Shown: in pieces, positions 11,151-21,645 of the stretch
How positions within the stretch are numbered: the first letter of the stretch is position 1
Layout: the number at the start of each line of letters is the position of its first letter
Source of the DNA: Nilaparvata lugens
Taxonomy: Eukaryota; Arthropoda; Insecta; Hemiptera; Delphacidae
Direction of reading: 5' to 3'
Assembly (NCBI RefSeq): GCF_014356525.2
Contig: NC_052504.1
Coordinates: 101,178,051-101,242,050, forward strand
DNA length: 64,000 bases
Made by a program: the position numbers and the translations under genes
The notes under the pieces: generated by a model
The model's input: only the letters and a program-made list of their open reading frames with translations
Told to the model about the DNA's origin: nothing
The model's database searches: none

Positions 11151-12293
11151 CAGAGGTGCCCGCAGGACTATTTCTTAGTGAGAAAAAAGTTGAAAGTGAG
11201 TTTATTCTTGGTGTAACATTTATTTAGAGCTGACCTGCTAGCTCTCTACGCTCGTCTCACACGGTCTATCAGGGGACTTGCCTCCTGATCTTCAAGCAAG
11301 AAAGGTTCACTTCGATCGCCTATGTGTGGTAGTCTAAGGTAGTCTTACCATCTTGCTCAATATTATCGATTCAGGGCATCATTTTGATGGTTTCTCGTAA
11401 CAATTGTGCAAAATATTGGCTGAACTCAATTTGTACAACATGAGCTTTTCTTGTTAAGTTGTTTTTTGACAAATATAGTAAACTGCAATGCATGAATAAA
11501 TTTTCATAATAATAATTGGAAATGCAAGAGAAACATCGACTGAACATACCTGAAGAAAAATTTTAATTGGTTCTAAGCATGCGTCTAGGAGATGAAGCCA
11601 GTTCCTGCATGTTTAAAATGTTCAATAAATACTTTCTTAACTGGCATAGGGGATAAAGAGAAGATCATGAAGTATTTTCCAAGATTTCTACTATCTACTG
11701 ACATAGAAAAAGATAGCATAACTATATGCAATCTTTCCTCTATGCTACTGTTCATCCGAATAGATTATTTCGAAGATCAATCTACTGGTTTAATTTCAAA
11801 ATACATTGGCGAAGCGATTTCAACCTTTTGCTATTCTAGGTACTAGACAAACGAGCGAAGTGAGTTTGCTGGCTAATATTCCTGTTTCAAATATTGTTTT
11901 AATCATGCATTAATACATAGTTACAAGAATTTAATTCTCATGTTCTCAAATTTCGAATATTAACAATTTAAAGCTATAATCATTATAAAAAGTTTAAACT
12001 TTTGATTTTTCATCAATTCCACGCCCAATTAATAGAAACTATGGAAAATATACAAAATTATTATGATCTCATTGTTGATCATGGAGCTAATAATGGAGAA
12101 CGATACAATATGAGAACGTTCCATTATTGTGGGTGATTTGACTCTGCAAAATAACAAAATTTGCTAATAGCAAAGTTTGTTCAGTCCACCCTTTTTGTGA
12201 GATAGGAAAATTTTCCTCAAAAATAAAATTGAATTAATCCTTAGACATGGAAGCTGGAATCTCCGTGAAGAATGATGCCTGCGGGCACCTCTG
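11151..12293. mobile_element. non-autonomous hAT-like element, 1143 bp, with 8-bp target duplication
   Basis: Terminal inverted repeats CAGAGGTGCCCGCAGG and CCTGCGGGCACCTCTG are flanked by a perfect 8-bp duplication AAATGTAT (11143-11150 and 12294-12301). An 8-bp duplication and a CAG-starting terminus are hAT hallmarks. The interior has one 84-codon reading frame (11592-11846), conserved in the mirror copy, which I do not recognise as transposase. Confidence 0.85.
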
Positions 12294-12301
12294 AAATGTA
12301 T

Positions 12302-12987
12302 GTTGCATTGAATCGAATGGTATAAACAATCTAAATTCTTGTTTCTTGAATTATGTAGAATATATTCAACTTATCTGTACATACAAAATGAGAATGTGTC
12401 TATACATGTTTATGTAAACTGAATAGCCTATTGTGTCCACACTTGAATTGTGTCCTAATTCTTATGCGCTGCCAATTATGCAATATCTAAATTAGAATAA
12501 TTATGATATTCTATTTTTCATTATTATTGTGTCTGGATACAAAATTTCCATGTTTTTTTAATTCATAGAAACTTACTCAGATCCTCTTCCTAAACATTGA
12601 AACTTTTTTATAGAAAAATACTGTCTTTTTTATGTATGAGTTTACTAATTTTTTTTATTATGAAATCAAATGCTAATTTGTTATTATTATAAATTAGAAT
12701 TTATGAAATAAATGTTATTACTAGATTAGTGCTCTATGTAAAACGATGTTTATTTTTTTCACAAATGAGATATCAATCAATCAATCATTCTATTCAACAC
12801 CGAATACATAAAATAATTCAAAATACAAAAAATCACAATCAAAAATAAGTTTAGAATATAATACAAAAACAGGTTTCATGGTGGGGTATGCTGAAAAGGA
12901 GGAAAAATACCTAGCCAACTATGGTTTCCCATGTAATAGGCAGGTAGAGGGTATAAAAGTAAGTAAGAAACCAATACAACAGTATTA
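12302..12987. other. AT-rich sequence, nothing recognised
   Basis: Low-complexity AT-rich sequence shared with the mirror arm. I see no ORF or transposon end. Confidence 0.5.
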
Positions 12988-13265
12988 GTCCAGGCAATGA
13001 ATGCTCAAATAAAGGCATAGAGGGAGAAGTTTGGAACTCAATTTTCAACTCCACAGCTCTTTTAAGTATAGTAAGAGGATTAAAATATCAAAAGTCCTCA
13101 CCCCTACCCCCTGTGCTAAAGGGGTGGGAGTGGTTTGAAAGTACCATTTTTCAACTTATTACTAAGTTGCATTTTCAACTTATTACTTACATGCTTATAT
13201 CTTAGAAACAATGTCTTTTATTGACATGATCAACCGCATAAAAATGAAGCTTAATAAATTTCCTG
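12988..13265. repeat. copy of a dispersed repeat module
   Basis: The module begins GTCCAGGCAATGAATGCTC, continues through an ATATCAAAAGTCC block and a C-rich CCCCTACCCCCTGTGCTAAA box, and ends with GAAGCTTAATAAATTTCC. Related copies lie at 21646-22460, 30334-31054, 34907-35619, 45223-45592 and 50690-50956. It is non-coding and dispersed; the family is not identified. Confidence 0.75.
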
Positions 13266-13740
13266 GAAAAAGTTATTCTTGTAATTTTTTGTAAAATTAA
13301 TGGTTTCTTAGTTATTAGAGAAAGCTGGATCTAGTTTTCCCATGAGATCCTTATTTTCTGTTCAATCTTGACAAATGGGTTTTATTAGAGAAAGCTGGAT
13401 CTAGTTTTCCCATGAGATCCTTATTTTCTGTTCAATCTTGACAAATGGGTATTTGTCAAGATTGAACAGAAAATAAGGATCTCATGGGAAAACTAGATCC
13501 AGCTTTCTCTAATAACTAAGAAACCGTTAATTTTACAAAAAATTTACAAGAATAACTTTTTCCAGTAAATCTAATAACGAATCAGAAAATAAGGATCTCA
13601 TGGGAAAACTAGATCCAGCTTTCTCTAATCTTTATCATAATCTTTCTCTAATCTTTGTCAATGGATTCGTAATTGGATTTACTGGAAAAAGTTAATCTTG
13701 TAATTTTTTTGTAAAATTAACGGTTTCTTAGTTATTCAAG
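13262..13740. repeat. compound direct and inverted repeat cluster
   Basis: A 69-bp unit containing AAAGCTGGATCTAGTTTTCC occurs twice in tandem (13312-13380, 13382-13450). It is then inverted at 13451-13514, partly inverted again at 13583-13629, with flanking CTGGAAAAAGTTA blocks at both ends. A transcript would fold into a long hairpin. It is absent from the mirror arm. Confidence 0.8.
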
Positions 13741-14370
13741 AAATAAAAAAAGCTGGATCTAGTTTTTTCCAAAAAGTGGGAATGGGGATCTTCATTTGAG
13801 GTTTATTGTGAGATTAGGGGTATGGCTAGGTTAGGTTAGTTCAGATTACATTGAATTGGGCAAGGTTAGAACCAAGAATCAGCTTTGGGGCAGCTTTTCT
13901 CCAGCTTTTCTTCAGCTTTTCTTCAGCTTTTCTTCAGAACTCTCACTTTACCCCTACTGGGACTTGTGGCAGTTGATAGAGCTTATCAAAGACTTTTTTT
14001 AGGTATAAATTTGATCAAAATCGTTGGAGCCGTTTTCGAAAAAATTGCGAAAACCCCTGTTTTTGACAACATTTTCGCCATTTTAGCCGCCATCTTAAAT
14101 TGAATTTGATCAAAATTGTTCGTGTGGGATCCTTATAGGGGAAGGAAATAAAGTTCCCAATTTCAAGTCATTCCGTTAATTGAGAGATGAGATATCGTGT
14201 ACACAGACGCACATACACTCGTACACACACACATACAGACCAATACCCAAAAACCACTTTTTTGGACTCAGGGGACCTTGAAACGTACAGAAATATAGAA
14301 ATTGGGGTACCTTAATTTTTTTCGGAAAGCAATACTTTCCTTACCTATGGTAATAGGGCAAGGAAAGTAA
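13741..14370. repeat. left-arm-only interspersed repeat
   Basis: This contains an 11-bp tandem array (CAGCTTTTCTT, four units, 13891-13937). A segment with CACTTTTTTGGACTCAGGGG and GGGTACCTTAATT follows, ending in GGGCAAGGAAAGTA. I recall this tail as abundant in planthopper genomes. The 72-codon frame at 13885 spans the 11-bp array and is not supported as a gene. Confidence 0.55.
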
Positions 14371-14493
14371 AATTATTTGAACTACTGAATGTCTTCATGC
14401 GATAGTCAATCCAGAAACCAGAATCATTGCTTCAAAATTTATAATAAATTTTATCAATTTTATTTAAACATTCAAAATTGATCAGAAATAATT

Positions 14494-15547
14494 TAATGAC
14501 ATAAAAAATTGTATGATGATAGAAATTACCCCAGTGTGCTAGTCTGTCTTCAAAATTTGATGAAACTTCAACTCTAATTGTCTATTAGATTCAATAGACC
14601 ATTAGATTTGTTTGAACCGGGCATTTGTATTCTATATTTCTCTTCAATCCTTGATTCATAATCACGTCAGTTGAATATCTCCAACCCTTTCAAAGGACTC
14701 TCATTTAGGAAAAGGCTTAAACATACTCAAACGAGCAGAGAATAGTTGTGTGGTACGGTAAAGCTTATGCTTGTATGAAGATTAAGCTAAACCTTCTATG
14801 GGTAATGTACTAGGTACTAGTGGTCTACTCTTGTACATAATAATGCACTTGTTCTAGTATATTTTCCCACCATCTAGTACACTAGTATATTTAATTTTTG
14901 CCCGAATTCCCCTGTAATGTGTATTATTTGATTATTCAAAAGGGAAAATTAATCCATTGAGCTTTGAAATCAAAAGTAAGGCTATTCTAATCCATTTCAT
15001 ATATTTCTATGAAATATGGTTACCTTATTGCAAGTTTTTCTTCAGTAGATATTGCATTCCTCCAATAAATTAGTGACTTGTTTTTCCAAATCAGGCTCCA
15101 CTCTCGTCAAAATAATCAAAGGTTGAAGTTGACATTCGCATGTAGGTACTCAAAAATTGGAAAACTCATGCTTTTTTTAACACATTGACCAGATGGTGAT
15201 ATTCACCAGATAGTCGACGATCTAAGTTTATTTCATTAACCCACTCTGTAATAGCAGGCTTAGCTAATATCCAAGGTACTATAATTATTCTCACAAACTA
15301 ATGTCCGTGCAAACTTAGACAACACCATTTTAGGTCCTTGACGCTTGTTGCTCAGACGCTTCATGTGTGTATCATGAACGCTGTCATGACGCATCATGTG
15401 TATCATGCTATGCCACGCTCCCCTTTCAGTGTAGCCTATTTGTACCTTAAGAAATCTTTAATGTACAGGATCTGTTTTTGTGAATCTTCACAATCTCAGT
15501 GTCTTAATTCCTATTTCTACAAAGCGTTCCTTATTCGAATGAAGCAG
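14494..15547. other. 1.05-kb segment present only in the left arm
   Basis: It is flanked by the 7-bp repeat AATAATT (14487-14493 and 15548-15554), of which the mirror arm has one copy. No terminal inverted repeats, poly(A) or ORF are convincing. It is either an insertion here or a microhomology deletion in the other arm. Confidence 0.75.
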
Positions 15548-15577
15548 AATAATTGAATATTCAAAACATTCTTTTAT

Positions 15578-16560
15578 TTACATCCCTGGGTAGGCTTTGG
15601 CTTCCTCCACAACATTCCTCCAAGCCTCTCTGTCATCAATCAATCTTCTCCATCCTCTATAACCCATCTTTACCAAATCATCTGTAACCTCATCCTCCCA
15701 TCTCATTCTTGGTCTGTCCCTTTTTCTTCTTGAGTAAAGCACTATTTTTGGAATTCTGGTCTCATTCATCCTGAGAACATGCCCAAACCATCTCAGCCTC
15801 TGTGCCTCTGTAGAGTATACTATACTACAGCCTCTTATTAATGTATAGAGTTCAGCATTGATTCTCCTTCTCCACTCTTCTCCTTCTTTAACAGGACCAT
15901 AAATTTTTCGTTCAAATACACTCAAGTTGTGATTGTCGTCCTTAGTCAAGTCCACGATTCAGAGTCATATATGTAACTACAGGTCTTATAAGGGATTCAT
16001 ATATTTTGAGTTTGGTGATTCTACTGATGAGCTTGTTTTTTAGAAGCTTCATGTTGCTGTGATATGCTCTATTTCCTGAAAATATTCTGTGCTTTATAGT
16101 GGTACTCATCATATTTTGATTATTCAATTCGATACTTAGGTAACTTAAATTTTCAACTCCCTCAAACAATCTATCATTAATCCTGAGACTCTGTGGAACT
16201 CTTCGCGCTTAACGTTTTGATATTTTTTGGTTTTTGTTTCATTGACTATGAGGTCAACTTCTCCTGCCTCTCTTTAAAGCACTTTGAACCTGGAGAACAT
16301 GTTTTCTTCTGGCAATTGAGGCTACATCATCGGCATAAGCACGTACTTGATACATTTTTTATGAAAAACGTTGCCTCTCTTGACAATGACGTCAATCACA
16401 CTATGTAATGCAACATTGAATAGTAGTGCAGACAGTCCTTCACCTTGCTTTACTCCAGTATTGAATTCAAAAGTTCTAATTTTTTCAGAACCAGCTTTTA
16501 CCATGGCCATAGTCTTGCTCATTGACATTTTGGCAAGCCTGATCAACTTCTTCATTTAGC
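15578..16560 (-). pseudogene. RTE-like non-LTR retrotransposon fragment, reverse transcriptase C-terminal half
   Basis: Several minus-strand frames read in sequence like the later part of a LINE reverse transcriptase. FEFNTGVKQGEGLSALLFNV is the GVxQGxxLS/LLFN palm motif. AYADDVA is encoded at 16322-16342. RIFSGNRAYH and LKIYESLIRPVVTY belong to the thumb region. AQRLRWFGHVLRM and RPRMRWEDEV are in the C-terminal tail, ending AYPGM. Frameshifts split it into at least three pieces and the endonuclease half is absent. The mirror copy is 48671-49660. The RTE assignment rests on motif style. Confidence 0.8.
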
Positions 16561-16986
16561 CATACTGCTTCAGTGCTTTCCATAACTCACCCATCACTAT
16601 ACTATTGATGGTCCGGGCGCAAATGTCATTTCGTGGTCATTTTTGAGTAACAGCCGTGGAAGATGTCTCAATTTCTTCGTTAGGTCTAGCATAATAAGGA
16701 TCGTGATAAGACGAAATCACAGGCAAACACCTCGGAAACAAGATGGTAACCAAAATTTTCAGGGTTTTGCTATATCCTTTGTATTCCAATAATCTCACTC
16801 TAACTCAATATTAAGTGCCCATGTTATTTACCACAACTATAAAAGGTAGTGCAGTTGCTTGTCTTATTTTACTTTTTTCTTTATTTTTTTTTTTATTTAT
16901 TTTCATTTTTTATGTCACTTGGAATGCTTTTTATTTTTGCCAGTGAGCTATCTCTCTCATTCATAAATGAGACTAATAAAAATGTA
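16560..16986. other. non-coding sequence between LINE and Penelope fragments
   Basis: No gene is seen. It includes GGTCCGGGCGCAAATGTCAT and T-rich runs, shared with the mirror arm near 48260-48650. Confidence 0.5.
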
Positions 16987-17100
16987 ACTTTGTTGTAGTT
17001 CAGACACTGTGTTACTTGTAAATATTCGAAAAAAACACTTTTCTTGGAGTATTGAGGAATGCATTTCACTCCTGAAGCCTGACACCAAGGGGGCTTGCTC

Positions 17101-17781
17101 TTATGGGTTGGACTGTGTGGCCAAAATGTGGGAAAATATTAAATTTGATTTGAAGTTAAGTTGATCATTTAATAAGTTGGATTTGTCATTTTTGAGGTGT
17201 TTGAAAATTCTGTATTGTTCTAGTGTGTTAAGTCTCTGGCATTTTTGAAGAATATGTAGGATTTCAATATATGTTTGTATGTTTTTGTGAGTGTGTCCTG
17301 TGGCTATTAAATGTGTTCTGCACATGTGGATTCTGTATTTGAATTTACTGCTTTTATATTGTGCTCATTGTACCTTATTTGGAAGCTACGGCCGGTCTGT
17401 CCACTATAGAATTTTGGGCATGTATTACATTTTAGTTTATAAATTCCTGTTTTTTTCAAATTGTGAGCTGTCTATTTTTCGTGTTTATAGTTGGGTTTTC
17501 AAGTCATTGTTGGTTCTAAATGCTGTTTTGTAGCCTGATTTTTTGAATATGTTTGCTAGGGATTGTGATTTTTGATTGAAATAGGTTGGTGTGAAGTATT
17601 TGTTGGGATTTGGGGGTTTCTGTTTCTTGTTTTTCATTTTATGAAGTATTTTGTCTATTTCATTGGATGAGTAGCCATTGTTTTGTGCCAGATATTTTAT
17701 AGTGTTCAATTCTGTCTGGTAATCTTCTTTTGTGAGTGGAATGCTTATCAGTCTATTAATCATGGAGTTAAGGCTGTGCAA
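17101..17781 (-). pseudogene. Penelope-like element: RT thumb plus GIY-YIG endonuclease, degraded
   Basis: The minus-strand frame starts in the RT thumb (RLISIPLTKEDYQTELNTIK, then AQNNGYSSNEID), meets an in-frame TAA after NNDLKTQL, then enters the endonuclease. The YIG triplet is changed to YSG (17400-17408). The segment after it is frameshifted before HLIATGHTHKNI and FSHILATQSNP. The right-arm copy is better preserved. Confidence 0.8.
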
Positions 17782-17937
17782 AGGTTGAAATTAAACTTTT
17801 TACTTGTGATATTTTTCAATTTTTTTCGATTTGTGTACTATCAAGCTATCAAAATGAAAAAGTTCTCTCAGGAAAACATTTTTTTCTATGATTACTTTTT
17901 GAGATATGAGCTGTTTAAAGTTTAAATTTTTCAAACA

Positions 17938-18126
17938 ACAAGAACAATCCACCAGAACACACCAGAGAGCTCATAGAAATATTAAAAATCATAACATCAC
18001 AAAATTACTTCACTCATGATCAAAAATACTACAGTCAAAAAGAGGGCCTTCCAATGGGAAGCCCAATCTCCTGTATACTAGCTGAAATTTTCCTGCAACA
18101 CATGGAAGAAACAAAAATAGAGTAGT
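17938..18126 (+). pseudogene. Penelope-like element: reverse transcriptase core fragment
   Basis: The plus-strand frame reads NPPEHTRELIEILKIITSQN, then YFTHDQKYYSQKEGLPMGSP and ILAEIFLQHMEETKIE, ending in a stop. GLPMGSPIS (18045 on) is the RT motif typical of Penelope-like and group II-like enzymes. It points opposite to the adjacent endonuclease fragment, so the element is rearranged rather than simply truncated. Confidence 0.8.
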
Positions 18127-18828
18127 ATTAGGCTAAAAGTAAGTGTTTTTTCAAATATTTACAAGTAACACAGTGTCTGAACTACAACAAAGTTATTATA
18201 TATCTTAGTGTTTCGTCATGAAAGCAACATATTATTATTATTATTATTGTTGCTATTATTATTATACATCATCTCAATAGTTGTCAATGTTTGTAATTGA
18301 GTTCAAGTTGGTGCTGTTTCGTTCTCATCTAGATCATTTCCACTCAAAGGTTAATAGGCCTATATACTTTTGAAAAAAGAAAGAATTAATCCATTTTAAT
18401 TTAAGAATTGAAATAGCGTAACATGGATATTTCCTTCTTACGCATGTTTCGTTAGTGTCATAGTAAGTTGTATATTTTGTAATTTAGTCATTGGGTACTC
18501 TTTTCCGACTTTTTTCTACTCAGGTTGTTTAATTTAATTTGTGTATTATCAAGAAATTTGATCATTATGTATTATTTGGACTTTATTTTTTTTCATTTAT
18601 AAAATGAAGAAAGAAATTGGATCACATTAGAAATATAAAATGTTAGAATGCTTCTGTTTTATCCAAAGAGACTCATTTATTTATTTTATTTTGATTTGAA
18701 GAATGTGTGTTCATTTATCTTAGTAATTCGGAATTTCCGGCTGACGGTCTTTGACCAAGCCGTATAGTGTATGCAATATTTTTAAATGATACTTCTGGTG
18801 AAATATTGTTTTTTTCAATAAAGCACTT

Positions 18829-18851
18829 TTATATCTATCTATCTATCTATC
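18829..18851. repeat. TATC microsatellite
   Basis: TATCTATCTATCTATCTATC tract. The mirror tract (46386-46415) is longer and interrupted, so the two arms differ in repeat length. Confidence 0.9.
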
Positions 18852-18909
18852 ATGGAAAGCAACATCAATTAATGAAATGTAGCCTATTTGAATGGATAAG
18901 ACTGAGAAA

Positions 18910-19047
18910 TTGTCAAAAAAACACAGATTTATTGATACTGATTTATTGAAACAGAGGTTTATCAGAGATTGACAATGCGTGGTGTAATAACCGAAACCGG
19001 TCTTTCTAGGTAGGCCCTATCAATAAATCTGTGGTTTTTTGACAATT
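18910..19047. mobile_element. small MITE
   Basis: Inverted ends share TTGTCAAAAAAACACAGATT and AATCTGTGGTTTTTTGACAA, about 30 bp, around CGGTTATTACACCACGC-type sequence. It is also present in the right arm (46186-46331). A LINE has inserted at its right end in this arm only. Confidence 0.7.
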
Positions 19048-19407
19048 ATAATAATAATAATAATTTATTTGCTAAAAACAAAATTACATTATAAAACTTA
19101 CTATAATTTAAATTATACAATACAATTCGAATAATTTAAGTTTTTTACAATAGAACAAAATAAATATTACTTGTTGGCACAACCGGCAAGGAAAACCTGA
19201 GCGCCTGCTGCGAGTTCAAAAGCTGAAAATTAACTATTACATTCGTGGAGACAAATAAAGAATAAAAAATATAATAAGAATTTCGGTTTTAAGACAGAGT
19301 ACAATTGCTGAATTTTCTGTGATTTACATAATTGTGGTTGTTATACATATATAATTGGTTATTAGAATTTATACTTTAGGTAATGAGAAGTAAATTTGCT
19401 GTTTAGT

Positions 19408-19941
19408 CTAGTGATTTATTTCGTTTAAAAGAGTTTTTGTGATTTTATTACTCATGAATTTGAAAGGAATTTTATTAGAAAGTAGATTATAGTAGTATGT
19501 GAACTGGTGTCTACATACAGATAGTTTTATTAGATTGGCATTAAATGCATTTGTAGTTGCTGGACGGGTAAGGTAAGGCGTTCTTCTGGACTCAAGATGT
19601 TGGAAATTTTTATTAAGGTACAACATAGTTCTAACAACATACGTTTGTCTAAGTGTCGGTACATCAAGATCAACAAATAATTGTCTACTAGGGTATAGTC
19701 TTGGTTTACCTAAGGCTGTTCTAATCAAATGTTTTTGTAAAGTAAAAATTTTATTGAAGTGGGTGTCGTAAGTTCCACCCCATACCTCAATCGCATATTG
19801 AAATAGTGAATGAGCATAAGCATAATAAAAATTGTATACTAGAAATTTGAGTTTAGATGATAGATAATTTAAATGTGCATCCCAGTTCAAATGGTCATCC
19901 AACATCACACCAAGATATTTCATATTTTTAACTTTTTTCAA
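19408..19941 (-). pseudogene. LINE reverse transcriptase C-terminal fragment
   Basis: It reads VKNMKYLGVMLDDHLNWDAH (RT thumb, KYLGVxLDxxLxW), then SLFQYAIEVWGGTYDTHFNK and LQKHLIRTALGKPRLYPSRQ, the usual LINE C-terminal tail. RT thumb sequence continues upstream to about 20100 in a broken frame (HILTVNSNKTKYITFSP). The catalytic palm is deleted. Confidence 0.85.
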
Positions 19942-20131
19942 TTTTCTGACATGAACAGTTCAAGTCATTAAATGAGCAGTTTGAATTATTGTGTAATTTT
20001 AGATATAGATAGCTATTTGGTTGTCCGGTCTCTGTTGGGGAAAACGTAATGTATTTTGTCTTGTTTGAATTAACAGTCAAAATGTGATTATTCATCCACG
20101 TTTTCATTATTATTAAACCTTTATTAGCACT

Positions 20132-20545
20132 CTACTCAGCAATTGTAGAGCCGCCACTGTTAGAAATGAAATCAATCGAGTCTTTTATTTCACTGAAGTC
20201 TTTTTTTACTGGGGTTAGTTCGTCTTGAATCATTTGCTTTACAATTTTGCCTATTGCCATCAAATCACCCTGCGATAGTGAAAGAGATAATGAAGGTGAA
20301 CCGCTGCTTGTCTTACCGTCTTTATTCTGCAGTGTGTTATTGATCGAAGATAAACCGGTTTTTGTATTAGAAGCACAAACCGACTTACAGTCCACGCAGC
20401 TCCATTTCGATTTTGAATCATTTGACATTTTTTTAAAACTTACTTCCTTGATCGACTGACACAAATAATGATAAACACGATTACACTTGGGACACACTAT
20501 ACTTTCCCTATCCGGAATAACGATATTGCACTTATTGCAAATCAT
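20132..20545 (-). pseudogene. LINE ORF1 N-terminal part with PHD-type zinc finger
   Basis: A 137-codon frame starts MICNKCNIVIPDRESIVCPK and has the C4-H-C3 spacing CxxC...CxxC...YHYLC...WSCVDC of a PHD finger. A serine-rich linker and a helical region (IGKIVKQMIQDELTPVKKDF) follow. PHD fingers are found in ORF1 proteins of CR1-group LINEs, where they may help nucleic-acid or chromatin contact. The frame stops at 20132, where the internal deletion joins it to RT sequence. Confidence 0.75.
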
Positions 20546-20884
20546 TTCAAGTTAGATTATAAAAGAATGAATTGAGGTTAGAAAAAGTACATCTTGTCTC
20601 CACGACTGCTGAGTCTGAACTGAATTTCAGACACTGAATTTCTCAGTCTTTTTCATTCAATATGAATAATTACCACAATATCAACTTCTCAACTACACAA
20701 AAAGTAAAATGTATTTGCTTTTAATATGTCTATGCTCAAATACAGCTCTTATGAACTATTTCACTTGAGCGTGAGTGAAACCTGAGAAACTCATTTGAGG
20801 ACTTAAGACGCAGTATCAGTCTAAATTTTCAAAACAAAATAATATTGATTTACATTTCAACATATATTATTTTTATTGTTTTGT

Positions 20885-21625
20885 GATGAGAATTATGGTA
20901 GCAGGATTGGCTTTCAATTTCCCAGATCCTATTAAATACCGTACCATCAATTTGGATGTGATTCGGTGGGTTGTAACTGTGATGTTATAAAACAATCAGA
21001 ATCCGTCAAGTATTTATGATTGATTTTGGACCAGAGTATAACTTGGGACTTTAACATAAGAAAAATTTCACATAAAAACCTTCTATATTAAGTAAAGACA
21101 TTTTATCGATTAAGAGAGTTCTTCCCTGTACTGGTATCTATTCTTCGCATGATGTATTTTGCTTTTTTCAATTGTAGGTTGGAGTATGGCATTTCTTGCT
21201 TTGCTTCCAAATTCATGTCACATTTTAAAAATCTCGTAGTTTTACAAAAATCTGTCAGGGTAATTTATGGTGCTAGTAGACGGGCTCATACTTTCCTCAT
21301 GTTTAAATCATTGGGAATTCTTCCTTTTAGATATATGTATTTTTTGAAAGATCTAACCCTGTTCTATAAAATAAGTGGGATAGATATATAAAATAGATGG
21401 GAAATATTGGACAAGACAGTTTGGTTACACGGCGAACTACATGAATGCTGGTGAGACTTCCCAAACCCAACTGTACCACCTTTCAAAGATGTTTCATTTT
21501 TCTGGGACCAAAATTTTATAACATCCTTCCTGAGGAAATCAGGAAGCTGAAAATTTGCAAACAATTCATGCATAAAACGAAGTGTTGGCTAAGGCTTCAT
21601 TCACCTTTGGAAATTGAAAACTTCT
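20885..21625 (+). pseudogene. second LINE RT fragment, opposite strand
   Basis: The plus strand reads SVKYL-stop-LILDQSITWDFNIRKISHK near 21005-21080, an RT thumb with a stop replacing the glycine. FNCRLEYGISCFASKFMSHF and LQKSVRVIYGA follow, then FIFLGPKFYNILPEEIRKLK. These are LINE C-terminal motifs. The right arm keeps only the first part (45664-45960); the rest was lost with the 744-bp deletion. Confidence 0.75.
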
Positions 21626-21645
21626 TCAGAGTGGTAAGCTATAGT

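Larger units (their letters stand above)
16987..18193. mobile_element. rearranged Penelope-like element between inverted terminal copies
   Basis: The unit is bounded by inverted copies of a ~53-bp sequence: ACTTTGTTGTAGTTCAGACA at 16987 and its complement ending at 18193. Inside, an endonuclease/thumb fragment lies on the minus strand and a reverse transcriptase fragment on the plus strand, tail to tail. Penelope-like elements are known for inverted or partial terminal repeats, which fits. The mirror copy is 47060-48257. Confidence 0.75.
19048..20636 (-). mobile_element. internally deleted CR1/Jockey-group LINE, left arm only
   Basis: A 1589-bp insertion is flanked by AATT (19044-19047, 20637-20640). 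The right arm keeps the uninterrupted site near 46190. On the minus strand it starts with ORF1 and ends in an ATT microsatellite tail (19048-19066), the non-LTR 3' end style of this group. Endonuclease and most of the RT are missing, so ORF1 runs directly into RT thumb sequence. Confidence 0.85.

Noticed and set aside
11592..11846. 84-codon ORF as a host gene
   Set aside because: It lies wholly inside a hAT-like non-autonomous element and has no recognisable domain; reported only as part of that element.
13885..14103. 72-codon ORF with hydrophobic start
   Set aside because: Produced by the 11-bp tandem repeat CAGCTTTTCTT and repeat sequence; no support as a protein gene.
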